Assembly (NCBI GenBank): GCA_023461035.1
Contig: JAEWOD010000031.1
Location: forward strand, 1-64,000
From: Bacteroidota bacterium
GTDB taxonomy: Bacteria; Bacteroidota; Bacteroidia; Flavobacteriales; Weeksellaceae
Direction: 5' to 3'
DNA: 64,000 bases
A program made the translations under genes and the position numbers. Position 1 is the first letter of the stretch; each line of letters begins with the position of its first letter. The notes under the pieces are model-generated. The model did no database searches and had not been told where the DNA came from. It saw only the letters and a program-made list of their open reading frames with translations. Positions 9,246-18,590 of the stretch are shown here, piece by piece.

Positions 9246-10283
9246 GTGAAATTAAGAATGGGAAATAAATTAAGGACTTTTTTGGTTAGAGTCGCCGTTG
9301 TTTACGTCTGGCATTTATTGATTAAATGGGGAGATGAGACATTTTATGACTTTTTTGACTTCACTTGGCGCGGTATTTTACTTTGTATTTATGTTATTGT
9401 GCTTTGGGTATTTGCTCTGTATTTGCTTGATTGGATTAAACTGAATTTTTTTAAACGCAAAAAATGGTTTTCCTATTTGCTGTTTCATATCGTTTATGGT
9501 TATACGTTTGCCTTGTTGACCAACATCGTTTACAGATATGTAGATGTTCACTATTTCAAAACCGATTGGGGAGATATAGGCTATCTAAATCCAACGCTTA
9601 CACTGGCACTGACTTTTATATTTATAACAAATATGGGTGTTTATGAGAATTTCAAGGCAGATATAACAGCAAAAGAAAACGAAATAAAAGCGGAAAAGCT
9701 TGAAAAAGAAAACGCCATCGCCCATTACAAATTGCTGAAAGCTCAAATAGAACCACATTTTCTGTTTAACAGCCTAAGCGTGCTTTCCTCTCTGGTTCAT
9801 AAAGATGCAGATTTGGCAGAAGAATTCATCTTAAAACTATCCAAACTCATGCGTTTTGCCATTGAGCAGACTGATTCCGTGTCTGTTACCCTTCAGGAAG
9901 AACTTGATTTCATGATGCATTATTTCTTTTTGATTAAAATCCGTTTTGGTGACGCAATTTATATTGAAAATCAATTGAATTTAAAAACGGAAGAATTTAT
10001 ATTACCGCCCTATACTTTGCAAACTCTTATTGAAAATGCTATGCAGCACAATAAATTCAACCCAGAAAATCCACTGGGAATTTTACTCCGAAATGATTTG
10101 GAAAATATCTATGTGGAAAATAACGTTACAATTAAAACCGATTCCTTCCAATCAACCGGAATCGGCTTGGATAATCTGAACAAACGCATGAAGCATTTTA
10201 ATAATAAGAAAATTTCAACCGAAATCCGAAATGGAAAATTCTCCGTTAAAATTCCGCTTATCCCAATACCAAACATATCATGA
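9246..10283 (+). CDS. LytS-type sensor histidine kinase (second)
   Basis: The frame opens with GTG directly after the previous stop. An ATG four codons in (9258) is the more likely start. There are four hydrophobic segments to about residue 135, a charged coiled linker, then the His_kinase domain with EPHFLFNSL (His171) and the ATP-binding motifs LIENAMQHN and GIGLDNLNKR. It overlaps the LytTR regulator downstream by four bases. It is only distantly similar to the kinase at 4570, so the block holds two separate signalling pairs, not a recent duplication. Confidence 0.85.
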   Translation: MKLRMGNKLRTFLVRVAVVYVWHLLIKWGDETFYDFFDFTWRGILLCIYVIVLWVFALYLLDWIKLNFFKRKKWFSYLLFHIVYGYTFALLTNIVYRYVDVHYFKTDWGDIGYLNPTLTLALTFIFITNMGVYENFKADITAKENEIKAEKLEKENAIAHYKLLKAQIEPHFLFNSLSVLSSLVHKDADLAEEFILKLSKLMRFAIEQTDSVSVTLQEELDFMMHYFFLIKIRFGDAIYIENQLNLKTEEFILPPYTLQTLIENAMQHNKFNPENPLGILLRNDLENIYVENNVTIKTDSFQSTGIGLDNLNKRMKHFNNKKISTEIRNGKFSVKIPLIPIPNIS

Positions 10284-11035
10284 GAGTCGTTATCTGTGAA
10301 GACGAAATGCCGACAGCAGACCGACTGGTCGTACTTCTGATGCAATGCGAGCGATCCATAGAAATCGTACAAGTCCTATCATCTGTAGAGGAAGCTGTTA
10401 AGTGGTTTTCAGAAAACCCCAAACCGGATTTGATTTTTCAGGATATCGAACTCAGTGACGGAAATTGCTTCCGGATTTTTGAAGAAGTAGAAATCACATC
10501 TCCTATTGTTTTCACAACGGCTTTTAGCGAATATGCCCTGAAATCCTTTTCGCAAAACAGCATAGACTATCTGGTAAAACCTTATGATTTGTCGGACATA
10601 CAAAAAGCCTTGCGGAAATTTCATCAGTTCAGAGATGCTTTCCGCCTGCCGGAACTGGGTGCGCTGGAGAGAATCTTAAAAAGTTCTGAAAAAAAATCAC
10701 GGTTTTTGGTTAAAGTCGGAGATTTCTACAAAACGATTCAGGCCAGCGAAATTGCCTGTATTCTTTCAGAAGACGGAATGTCTGTCGCATATCTGTCCCA
10801 TGGAACCAAACATTTGCTCGATGCTTCACTAAACGATTTGTCCGAAGAACTTGAAGAATCCCAATTTTTCAGGGTAAACCGTTCGGTAATCGTTTCCATT
10901 CAATCCATACATTCCATCCAACAATGGTTTTCCGGCCGGCTGAAAATCCGGCTAATCCCACAAATGAATATCACCGAAGAAATCATAGTCAGCCGTTATC
11001 GGGTTCAGGAATTCAAAGACTGGTTAGGAAAGTGA
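10280..11035 (+). CDS. LytTR-family response regulator (second)
   Basis: 251 residues. The receiver domain has Glu7-Asp8, phospho-acceptor Asp55 in IFQDIELSDG, Thr79-Thr80 and Lys100. The LytTR domain covers about 145-251 and shows FFRVNRSVIVS and, near the end, IVSRYRVQEFK. Its start overlaps the kinase stop (ATGA). It ends the plus-strand block; the convergent uvrB ends 24 nt further on. Confidence 0.85.
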   Translation: MRVVICEDEMPTADRLVVLLMQCERSIEIVQVLSSVEEAVKWFSENPKPDLIFQDIELSDGNCFRIFEEVEITSPIVFTTAFSEYALKSFSQNSIDYLVKPYDLSDIQKALRKFHQFRDAFRLPELGALERILKSSEKKSRFLVKVGDFYKTIQASEIACILSEDGMSVAYLSHGTKHLLDASLNDLSEELEESQFFRVNRSVIVSIQSIHSIQQWFSGRLKIRLIPQMNITEEIIVSRYRVQEFKDWLGK

Positions 11036-11059
11036 AAGGACCAACAGCTATTTCGGGAA

Positions 11060-13060
11060 TTAAGACTCCTGCAATTCTTTGATCATATCTCGGAATTTGG
11101 CAGCTTCGATGAAATCCAGATTGGAAGCGGCTTTCTCCATTTTTTTCTGTAATTCTTCTATTTTTTTTGATTTGTCTTCCGCCGACATTTTACCGTAAGA
11201 TTCGCGTTCTTCTGCTGCGAAATTGGAAATGGATTTTCGTTCGTAAGGATTCAGTTCAAATTGTTCTGCCGAAGAATTGATCGCATTGATTTTCTTATTG
11301 AGCGGCTGTGGTTTTTTGTTGTGATCGGTATTGTATTTCATTTGGATTTCCCGGCGGCGGTTGGTTTCGTCAATGGTCATTTGCATACTGTTGGTGATTT
11401 TATCGGCATACATGATGACGCGACCGTTGATATTTCTTGCGGCACGACCTGAAGTTTGGGTGAGCGAACGGTGGTTTCGCAAAAAACCTTCTTTGTCCGC
11501 ATCCAAAATCGCTACCAGAGAGACTTCCGGCAAATCCAGTCCTTCCCGTAATAAATTGACCCCAACCAACACATCAAACAATCCAGCCCGTAAATCCTGC
11601 ATGATCTGGACACGTTCCAGCGTATCGACATCCGAGTGGATATATCTTGTTCGCACACCGAATTTCGTGAGATATTTGGTCAATTCTTCCGCCATCCGTT
11701 TGGTCAAAGTCGTCACCAGCGTCCGTTCGTCTATTTCTGCCCGTTTTTGGATTTCTTCCATCAGATCATCCATTTGATTTAATGATGGACGAACTTCAAT
11801 GATCGGATCTAGAAGTCCGGTCGGTCGGATGATTTGTTCCACCACCACACCTTCCGATTTTTCCAATTCATAATTCGCCGGCGTAGCCGAAACATAAATC
11901 ACCTGATTTTGCATGGATTCGAATTCTTCAAATTTCAACGGACGGTTGTCCATCGCAGCCGGGAGCCGGAATCCGAATTCAACCAGATTTTCTTTCCGGC
12001 TTCGGTCACCACCGTACATGGCATGAACTTGCGGAATTGTCGCATGGGATTCGTCCACAATCATCAAATAGTCATTTGGAAAATAATCCAAAAGACAGAA
12101 AGGACGTGTTCCCGGAAGCCGTCCGTCCAGATAGCGAGAATAGTTCTCAATCCCGGAACAATAGCCCAATTCTTTCATCATTTCCACATCAAATTCCGTT
12201 CGTTCCTGCAACCTTTTGGCTTCCAGATGTTTTCCGATTTCCTGAAAATAGGTTACTTGTTTTCCCATGTCGATCTGGATATTTTTAATTGCACCATTCA
12301 GGGTTTCGGGTGAAGTAACAAATAAATTGGCGGGATAAATCTGGATTTTGTCCAAAGACGAAAATTTCTTTCCGCTTGCCGGATCAAAAGTTTCGATTTC
12401 TTCAATTTCGTCCCCAAAGAAATGCACCCGGATTCCCTGGTCGGAATAAGCCGGAAAAATATCGGTTACATCACCACGCACACGGAAATTTCCGCGTTGC
12501 AAATCCATTTCGGAACGGGAATACAAAGAAGCCACCAATTTCTGTAGAAATTTAGTCCGGGAGATGGTTTCGCCGATTTGAATTCCGATGATGTTTTTAT
12601 GAAATTCGGTCGGATTTCCAATCCCGTATAAACAGGAAACCGAAGCCACCACCAGCACATCTCGTCGCCCGGAAAGTAGGGAAGAAGTCGTGCTCAGACG
12701 AAGTTTCTCGATTTCCTCGTTGATGGACAGATCTTTTTCTATGTACAATCCGGAAGCAGGAATGTAAGCTTCCGGCTGGTAATAATCATAATAGGAAACG
12801 AAATATTCGACCGCATTTTCCGGAAAGAATTCCTTGAATTCCATATACAATTGTGCCGCCAGGGTTTTATTGTGAGCCAAAACCAAAGTCGGGCGTTGGG
12901 TATCCTGTACCACATTGGCAACCGTAAAGGTTTTTCCCGAACCGGTTACACCCAGAAGCGTCTGGTATTTGTCACCGGAAATAATGCCGGCGGACAAAGA
13001 CTCAATGGCAGTAGGCTGGTCGCCCGTGGGTTGAAATTCCGAGTGGATTTTAAATGGCAT
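11060..13060 (-). CDS. uvrB: UvrABC excinuclease subunit B
   Basis: 666 residues, full family length. Visible features are Walker A GVTGSGKT (37-44), the beta-hairpin region around YYDYYQPEAY (YIPASGLYIEKD follows), DESHATIPQVH, YVSATPANYE, helicase motif VI QTSGRAARN, and the C-terminal UVR domain (last 40 residues) that binds UvrC. UvrB verifies DNA damage handed over by UvrA and positions UvrC for incision. A TACCTTTG element on the minus strand (13083-13090) lies 22 nt before the start. Confidence 0.97.
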   Translation of the reverse strand: MPFKIHSEFQPTGDQPTAIESLSAGIISGDKYQTLLGVTGSGKTFTVANVVQDTQRPTLVLAHNKTLAAQLYMEFKEFFPENAVEYFVSYYDYYQPEAYIPASGLYIEKDLSINEEIEKLRLSTTSSLLSGRRDVLVVASVSCLYGIGNPTEFHKNIIGIQIGETISRTKFLQKLVASLYSRSEMDLQRGNFRVRGDVTDIFPAYSDQGIRVHFFGDEIEEIETFDPASGKKFSSLDKIQIYPANLFVTSPETLNGAIKNIQIDMGKQVTYFQEIGKHLEAKRLQERTEFDVEMMKELGYCSGIENYSRYLDGRLPGTRPFCLLDYFPNDYLMIVDESHATIPQVHAMYGGDRSRKENLVEFGFRLPAAMDNRPLKFEEFESMQNQVIYVSATPANYELEKSEGVVVEQIIRPTGLLDPIIEVRPSLNQMDDLMEEIQKRAEIDERTLVTTLTKRMAEELTKYLTKFGVRTRYIHSDVDTLERVQIMQDLRAGLFDVLVGVNLLREGLDLPEVSLVAILDADKEGFLRNHRSLTQTSGRAARNINGRVIMYADKITNSMQMTIDETNRRREIQMKYNTDHNKKPQPLNKKINAINSSAEQFELNPYERKSISNFAAEERESYGKMSAEDKSKKIEELQKKMEKAASNLDFIEAAKFRDMIKELQES

Positions 13061-13082
13061 AATGGGTTTGGAAATATGAATG

Positions 13083-13090
13083 CAAAGGTA
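13083..13090 (-). promoter_or_regulatory. candidate -7 element of uvrB (TACCTTTG)
   Basis: On the minus strand this reads TACCTTTG, matching TAnnTTTG, 22 nt upstream of uvrB. The same octamer precedes miaB and dnaX. No TTG was found at the expected upstream distance. Confidence 0.45.
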
Positions 13091-13174
13091 CTCTAAAAAT
13101 TGTTTTTTGGATGATGGATGTAGGAAGATGGAGGTTTAAAACAGGATAAATATAATTTCCAAATTAGCACATTT

Positions 13175-13972
13175 TCAAATTAACTTCGCTTTCTCCCAAA
13201 GTTCATCCTGTTCTTTCAGCGAAAGTTCTGAAATATTTTTTCCTTGTTGCTTCGCTAATTCTTCAATTTTTTGAAAGCGGGAAATGAATTTTTTATTGGT
13301 TCGTTCCAGCGCATCTTCGGGATTAATTCCGGTAAAACGCGCATAATTAATCAGTGAAAACAAAACATCCCCAAATTCCTGTTCGCGTTTGGAATCCTCG
13401 GTTTCGGCTTTGAATTCGTTGATTTCTTCCTGTACTTTTGCCCAGGTATCTTCGCTGTTTTCAAATTCAAATCCGACTCCTTTTACTTTTTCCTGAATGC
13501 GGAAAGCCTTTACCATCGCAGGAAGTGATGCGGGAACGCCTTCCAGAACGGATTTTTTTCCTTCTTTCAGTTTGAGTTTTTCCCAGTTTTGTTTGACTTC
13601 CTCTTCATTGGCAACGTTTACATCGCCGTAAATATGCGGATGGCGGTAAATCAATTTTTCCGAAATTCCGTTCAGCACATCGGCAATGTCGAAATCACCG
13701 GTTTCGGAAGCGATTTTGGCGTAGAAAACCAGATGAAGGAAAAGGTCGCCCAATTCCTTCCTGATTTCCGTTTTATCGTTTTCCAGAATCGCATCGGAAA
13801 GTTCATACATTTCCTCAATGGTCAGATAACGAAGCGATTCCGTGGTTTGTTTTTTGTCCCATGGACATTTCTCACGCAGGTCATCCATGATGTCGAGCAG
13901 CCTGTTAAATGCTTTTAACTGTTCTTCGCGTGAGTTCAATACGAGTTTAAAGTTTAAGGTTCTATCCGCCAT
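13175..13972 (-). CDS. mazG: nucleoside triphosphate pyrophosphohydrolase MazG
   Basis: 265 residues with two MazG domains. The first carries CPWDKKQT, EEMYEL and KELGDLFLHLVFYA, and the second FGDVLFSLINYAR. It hydrolyses NTPs and dNTPs to monophosphates. Family members usually begin close to NSREEQLKAFNRLL, which is residue 13 here. The first 11 residues come from repeat DNA (TTTAAAC-type units and a 14-bp palindrome centred on the ATG). The native start may be the TTG at 13939, with the listed ATG giving an extended form. Confidence 0.9.
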   Translation of the reverse strand: MADRTLNFKLVLNSREEQLKAFNRLLDIMDDLREKCPWDKKQTTESLRYLTIEEMYELSDAILENDKTEIRKELGDLFLHLVFYAKIASETGDFDIADVLNGISEKLIYRHPHIYGDVNVANEEEVKQNWEKLKLKEGKKSVLEGVPASLPAMVKAFRIQEKVKGVGFEFENSEDTWAKVQEEINEFKAETEDSKREQEFGDVLFSLINYARFTGINPEDALERTNKKFISRFQKIEELAKQQGKNISELSLKEQDELWEKAKLI

Positions 13973-13978
13973 GGCGGA
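13965..13978. repeat. 14-bp palindrome over the mazG start
   Basis: TCCGCCATGGCGGA is a perfect palindrome that contains the ATG used for the longest mazG frame. It is flanked by two copies of GAGTTTAAAG. The GC-rich sequence stands out from the AT-rich surroundings and may be a small dispersed repeat. Confidence 0.5.
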
Positions 13979-14044
13979 CTGCTAATGCAGAGTTTAAAGT
14001 TGGTTTCCGGAACTTCCATCTTCCGGCATCCAGCTTCCAACAAA

Positions 14045-14551
14045 TTATTCTTCTTTTTTCGCTTTTGCTGTTTTCTTTGGTTTTTCTTCAGCATCCTCTT
14101 TTGGAGCAGCCGTTTTTTTGGCTTTTTTCGGTTTTTCTTCTGCGGCTTCTTCTTTTACTTCTTCCACTTCAGGCGTTACTAATCCTTTGGCTTGAAGGAT
14201 GTTGTACCATTGAAATAATTTTTTCAAATCCGAATCATAGACTCTGGATTCGTCGTATTCAGGAAGAACTTCTTCCATGTACTTTCTCAAATTTGCGCCG
14301 GATTCTTTATGGCTGATGGCGGTTCCGCCATTTTCTTTGTTGTAAATTTTGGTAAAAACGTCTTTCAGCGGGTATTCTTCCGAAACTCCGTAAATCGCAA
14401 CATTTTCAAGCAAACTCACATTATTATGCGCAGAAATGGATGTCTTTTTTCCTTTATCCAAATCCTCTACGATAAATCCTCCTTTTGCTTGGGAAACCAA
14501 TTTGAACAATCCCGGTTTTCCGGAGATTGAAATAATTTTCGTTAAATCCAT
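14045..14551 (-). CDS. DUF5606 family protein
   Basis: 168 residues. The first 120 (LTKIISISGKPGLFKLV, then GGFIVEDLDKGKK and SLLENVAIY) match DUF5606, a conserved protein of Bacteroidota with unknown function. From about residue 125 the chain becomes a low-complexity Lys/Glu/Ala tail that is probably disordered. It lies between def and mazG, an arrangement seen in many flavobacteria, and is probably co-transcribed with def. Confidence 0.8.
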   Translation of the reverse strand: MDLTKIISISGKPGLFKLVSQAKGGFIVEDLDKGKKTSISAHNNVSLLENVAIYGVSEEYPLKDVFTKIYNKENGGTAISHKESGANLRKYMEEVLPEYDESRVYDSDLKKLFQWYNILQAKGLVTPEVEEVKEEAAEEKPKKAKKTAAPKEDAEEKPKKTAKAKKEE

Positions 14552-14573
14552 AATTCTATCTTAGATTTTTCAA

Positions 14574-15146
14574 TTAATTGGGAAACTGCATTTTGTAGTC
14601 TGCTTTCACTTTCCCTTTTGAGATATTTTTTAATTTATTTTGAACTAATTTCTTTTTGAAGGCCGACAAATAATCGGTAAATAAAATTCCTTCGATATGG
14701 TCGTATTCGTGCTGAATAACGCGGGCACGAATATCGGAAATTTCTTCTTTATGTTTCTTCCAATTCTCATCAAAATATTCGATCAGGATGGTTTCCGGTC
14801 TGGAAACGTCTTCCCGTACGCCCGGGATGCTCAGACACCCTTCGTTAAACTTCCATTCTTCGCCTTTTTTCTCGATAATTTTGGGATTGATAAATACTTT
14901 TTTAAAAGATTTTAATTCCTCCGAAATATCTTCATAATCTTCATCATCTGCAAACGGAGTCAGATCTACCACAAACAATCGGATAGCCAACCCGATTTGC
15001 GGTGCAGCCAAACCCACGCCGTAAGCATCCGCCATCGTTTCAAACATATTATCGATGAGCTGGCTGAGGTTTTTATAATCCTTGTCAATTTCCGTTGCTT
15101 TTTGTCGTAAAACGGAATCTCCGTAAGCCCGAATCGGTAAAATCAT
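14574..15146 (-). CDS. def: peptide deformylase
   Basis: 190 residues. The three diagnostic motifs are present: GVGLAAPQIG (about 45-54), EGCLSIPG (metal ligand Cys) and QHEYDHIEG (two His ligands and the catalytic Glu). The enzyme removes the formyl group from nascent N-termini. An insertion of acidic residues near 75-95 (DDEDYEDISEEL) is common in this lineage. It lies 22 nt upstream of DUF5606. Confidence 0.96.
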   Translation of the reverse strand: MILPIRAYGDSVLRQKATEIDKDYKNLSQLIDNMFETMADAYGVGLAAPQIGLAIRLFVVDLTPFADDEDYEDISEELKSFKKVFINPKIIEKKGEEWKFNEGCLSIPGVREDVSRPETILIEYFDENWKKHKEEISDIRARVIQHEYDHIEGILFTDYLSAFKKKLVQNKLKNISKGKVKADYKMQFPN

Positions 15147-15228
15147 TCTTGAAAAATTTTTGCAAAGATAAAATTTGAATTTGAAAATGTACTGATTTGA
15201 AAATCTGAAAAATAAATTGTTTTAGAAT

Positions 15229-15642
15229 TTAATTCCGGGTTTCCATATAAGACTGCAAAATAATCGTCGCACTGACTTTGTCAATCAGGGATTTGTCCTG
15301 ACGCTTTTTCTTTTTGGTGCCTGATTGTAAAATTGCTTGTGAAGCCATTTTGGAAGTAAAAGTCTCGTTTTGCCTAAAAACCGGAATCTCAGCATGTTTT
15401 TCTTCAAATTTCGAAATGAATTTTTGGATTTCCGTTTCCAATTCGCCGATTTCTCCGTGCATGCGCACCGGCAATCCCACCACGATTTCCTGAATTTTAT
15501 TTTCCGAAATGTATTTTTCCAGAAATTCAAACAATTTGGAAGTTTCCACCGTATCCAAAGCCGTGGCGATGATCTGCAGTTCGTCGGTAACGGCAATTCC
15601 GGTACGTTTCATTCCATAGTCGATGGCGAGAATTCTGGGCAT
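15229..15642 (-). CDS. ruvX: putative Holliday junction resolvase / pre-16S rRNA nuclease YqgF
   Basis: 137 residues, usual length. The RNase H-like fold is shown by LAIDYGMKRTGIAVTD at the N-terminus, VVGLPVRMHGE in the middle and the C-terminal DKVSATIILQSY. YqgF processes the 5' end of 16S rRNA in E. coli. The Holliday junction role is by fold similarity. It lies upstream of def on the same strand with an 82-nt gap. Confidence 0.93.
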   Translation of the reverse strand: MPRILAIDYGMKRTGIAVTDELQIIATALDTVETSKLFEFLEKYISENKIQEIVVGLPVRMHGEIGELETEIQKFISKFEEKHAEIPVFRQNETFTSKMASQAILQSGTKKKKRQDKSLIDKVSATIILQSYMETRN

Positions 15643-15656
15643 GGTACAAAGTTATG

Positions 15657-15752
15657 GAATTTGAAGATGAGGTAATTTGAAAATTTGAAAATGAATTTTA
15701 AAGATAGCCATAGATGAATTTATAGCTTCTAATTTCTAACTTCTAACTTAAA
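15657..15752. repeat. AT-rich short tandem repeats between ruvX and dapD
   Basis: The gap holds imperfect short repeats: ATTTGAAAATTTGAAAATG, then TTCTAATTTCTAACTTCTAAC, the latter with a 7-bp period. Similar Flavobacterium-type repeats occur at 13150-13185 and 38505-38545. Confidence 0.5.
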
Positions 15753-15756
15753 AATG

Positions 15757-15764
15757 TAGTTTTG
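15757..15764 (+). promoter_or_regulatory. candidate -7 element of dapD (TAGTTTTG)
   Basis: TAGTTTTG matches TAnnTTTG and ends 17 nt before the dapD start. The upstream -33 TTG is not clear. Confidence 0.45.
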
Positions 15765-15781
15765 CAGATAACACATAGTTT

Positions 15782-16600
15782 ATGATGGACAAATTACAAT
15801 CGATAATAGAAAATGCTTGGGACAACCGGGAATTATTGAAAAATGAAGAAACCCAAAATGCGGTAAGACAGATAATAGATTTATTGGACGAAGGAAAACT
15901 TCGTGTCGCTGAACCTGTAGAAAATGGTTGGCAGGTAAACGAATGGGTAAAAAAAGCGGTCGTGATGTATTTCCCGATTCAAAAAATGGAAACCATAGAA
16001 GTCGGGATTTTTGAATTTCATGATAAAATTCCCCTGAAAAGAAATTACGCCGAAAAAGGTGTCCGGGTCGTTCCGCACGCTATTGCAAGACATGGATCTT
16101 ATGTTTCCAAAGGCGTGATTATGATGCCATCTTATGTAAATATCGGTGCTTATGTGGACGAGGGAACGATGGTCGATACCTGGGCAACGGTAGGAAGTTG
16201 TGCGCAAATCGGAAAAAATGTGCATCTGAGTGGCGGAGTCGGAATCGGTGGTGTTTTGGAGCCTTTACAAGCGGCTCCGGTTATCATCGAAGACAATGCT
16301 TTCGTGGGGTCGCGCTGTATCGTGGTCGAAGGTGTGAAAGTCGGTAAAGAAGCGGTTTTGGGAGCCAATGTCGTGCTGACCGCTTCTACAAAAATCATAG
16401 ATGTTACGGGAGAAACTCCGGTGGAAATAAAAGGTTCTGTCCCACCGCGATCGGTAGTGATTCCCGGAAGTTATACCAAAAAATTTCCGGCAGGCGAATT
16501 TCAGGTTCCTTGTGCATTGATCATCGGAAAAAGAAAGGAAAGCACTGATTTGAAAACCTCTTTAAACGATGCTTTGAGAGAGCATAATGTTGCCGTTTAA
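15782..16600 (+). CDS. dapD: tetrahydrodipicolinate N-succinyltransferase
   Basis: 272 residues, full length. The N-terminal helical domain (WDNRELLKNEET) precedes a left-handed beta-helix of hexapeptide repeats (about 105-215: GVIMMPSYVNIGAYV, TVGSCAQIG, GGVGIGG). The C-terminus has PGSYTK and FQVPCALIIGKR. The enzyme catalyses the succinyl-CoA-dependent step of lysine and diaminopimelate synthesis. An ATG is present at both 15782 and 15785. Confidence 0.97.
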   Translation: MMDKLQSIIENAWDNRELLKNEETQNAVRQIIDLLDEGKLRVAEPVENGWQVNEWVKKAVVMYFPIQKMETIEVGIFEFHDKIPLKRNYAEKGVRVVPHAIARHGSYVSKGVIMMPSYVNIGAYVDEGTMVDTWATVGSCAQIGKNVHLSGGVGIGGVLEPLQAAPVIIEDNAFVGSRCIVVEGVKVGKEAVLGANVVLTASTKIIDVTGETPVEIKGSVPPRSVVIPGSYTKKFPAGEFQVPCALIIGKRKESTDLKTSLNDALREHNVAV

Positions 16601-16634
16601 GAAAATTCTGCTTAAATTTAGTTGAGGAAAATCT

Positions 16635-18554
16635 ATGCTGGAATTTCAGAAAAATAATCAAACGGATTCAGAATTTGTTTCAGGTAAAATCAAAGCACTG
16701 ATTTTGCAGAACAAATACATCGGTGATGTGTTGACTTCTTCCGTGATAGCTGAAAATCTAAAACAAATCAATCCGGAAATAGAAGTTCATTTTTTCTGTT
16801 ATAAACCTGCGGTTTCTGTTTTGGAAAACAATCCGTTTATAGATCAAATCATAACATTTGAAGAAAAAAAGCTGAAAAAGATTTCGGTTTTAAACCAATA
16901 TGCCAACCAAATCAAGCAGGAGAATTATGATATCGTTTTGGATCCGTATGCTAAACTCCAAAGCCGTTTCATAGTCTTGAAATCACGCGCCAAAAGACGC
17001 ATCAGTTATGATAAGCCATTCTTTAAATACATTTATACTGATGTGGTTGAGAAGACTACCATTCCATCGGTCGAGACATCTTGTACAGCTATAGATAACC
17101 GAGTATCGCTCGCCAATCCTTTGATGGATGAAAAAATCCCGCTGGCACTTCACCCGAAAATTTATCTGACTGAGGAAGAAATCAGAACAGGAAAAAGTAT
17201 TTTGGAAGAAGCCAATTTAGATTTTAATCGAAAAACCTTGATGATCGGAATTTTGGGAAGCAGCGAGGAGAAATCATGGCCGATTGAATACATGATTAAA
17301 TTGATTTCGCATATTCAGAAATATTATGATTTCAATTTGTTATTCAATTACATTCCGAGCCAACAAAAAACAGTTGATAAGATTTTGTCCGAACTGGATT
17401 CGACTGAAAAAATCTATCCGGAAGTGATGGGGAAATCGGTTCGTGAGTTTTTGCAAATCCTCTATCATTGTGATGCTTTTCTGGGCAATGAAGGAGGGGC
17501 CGTAAATATGTCTAAAGCACTTGAAATACCTACTTTCAGTATTTATTCTCCCCATAAATTCCCATCGGACTGGGGATGTTTTGAAGATGGATTACACCAT
17601 GTCAGCGTCCATTTTCAGGATTTGGATAAAAAGTCGGTGGACAATTCTACCGTCAAACAATTATTTAGAAACACCCACAAATACTATAAAAAATTGAACT
17701 ATCCCTATGTAAGGACGGAAACCGACAAATTTTTGCAGAACAATTTTGGGAGAATAGTCTTACCTGATGAATTCAAACAGGAACTTCCGAAAATTTCTGC
17801 TTTGTTGATTACCTATAACGAAGAAAGAAACATTCAGAAATTTTTGGATGAAGCTTGGTATGCAGACGAAATTGTAATCGTGGATTCTGAGAGTACGGAT
17901 CGCACGGCAGAAATTGCCAAAAAACACCCCAAAGTTACATTTATCACAAGAAAATTTGATAATTTCACTTCGCAGAAAAATTTTGCAATAGATCAGGCGC
18001 AAAATGAATGGGTGACATTTTTTGATGCAGATGAACGGATTCCCAAAGCATTGATTTTTGAAATGATGGACGAAATCAATAAAGCAGAAGCCGATGCTTT
18101 TTTTGTGTACCGCCGGTTTTATTTTATGGAAAAGTACATCAAACGGTCAGGTTGGCAGAATGACAAAGCCATCCGATTGTTTAGAAAGTCCAAAAACCGT
18201 TATGGTGAAGGCCGATTGGTGCATGAACTGATTGACAGCAAAGGAAAAGTCAAATATTTACAAAACAAATTAGATCATTATTCCTATTATTCAGTTGAGG
18301 AATATGACCGAAAACTTACACAATATTCCATATTAAGAGCCAAAGAACTTTTTTCTAAAAGATTGAAACCCAATGTTTTTCATTTTTGGGTAAAACCATG
18401 GTTCCGATTTGTTCATCATTATGTTTTACGTTTGGGAATTTTGGATGGAGGAGAAGGATACATCATTTCAAAACTTCATGCCCATCACGTTTTCAAACGA
18501 TACTTGTTTCTTTCCAAAATGTGGGAGAGTGAAAAAGAGAAGAAAGCAAAATAA
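16635..18554 (+). CDS. fused GT9 heptosyltransferase-like / GT2 glycosyltransferase
   Basis: 639 residues in two parts. Residues 14-355 are a GT9 (ADP-heptose:LPS heptosyltransferase-like) domain with ILQNKYIGDVLTSSVI and, near 295, LGNEGGAVNMSKALEIP. Residues 380-639 are a GT2 domain of the WaaE/KdtX type with LLITYNEERNI, IVDSESTDRT, the DxD-like FFDADERI and a C-terminal basic membrane-proximal part. Both families build the LPS core at the inner face of the inner membrane. The two activities are usually encoded separately. The join (about 356-380) is short and in frame, so this is a genuine fusion. Confidence 0.88.
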   Translation: MLEFQKNNQTDSEFVSGKIKALILQNKYIGDVLTSSVIAENLKQINPEIEVHFFCYKPAVSVLENNPFIDQIITFEEKKLKKISVLNQYANQIKQENYDIVLDPYAKLQSRFIVLKSRAKRRISYDKPFFKYIYTDVVEKTTIPSVETSCTAIDNRVSLANPLMDEKIPLALHPKIYLTEEEIRTGKSILEEANLDFNRKTLMIGILGSSEEKSWPIEYMIKLISHIQKYYDFNLLFNYIPSQQKTVDKILSELDSTEKIYPEVMGKSVREFLQILYHCDAFLGNEGGAVNMSKALEIPTFSIYSPHKFPSDWGCFEDGLHHVSVHFQDLDKKSVDNSTVKQLFRNTHKYYKKLNYPYVRTETDKFLQNNFGRIVLPDEFKQELPKISALLITYNEERNIQKFLDEAWYADEIVIVDSESTDRTAEIAKKHPKVTFITRKFDNFTSQKNFAIDQAQNEWVTFFDADERIPKALIFEMMDEINKAEADAFFVYRRFYFMEKYIKRSGWQNDKAIRLFRKSKNRYGEGRLVHELIDSKGKVKYLQNKLDHYSYYSVEEYDRKLTQYSILRAKELFSKRLKPNVFHFWVKPWFRFVHHYVLRLGILDGGEGYIISKLHAHHVFKRYLFLSKMWESEKEKKAK

Positions 18555-18590
18555 TTTTTTTACATTTATTTTCTAAATAGAGCAAACTAA

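Noticed and set aside
4570..11035. Tandem duplication of the LytS/LytTR pair
   Set aside because: The two pairs share only the family motifs, so they are separate lineages, not a recent copy.
13175..13972. MazG as a toxin-antitoxin partner
   Set aside because: Two MazG domains and full length indicate the housekeeping pyrophosphohydrolase; no toxin gene is adjacent.
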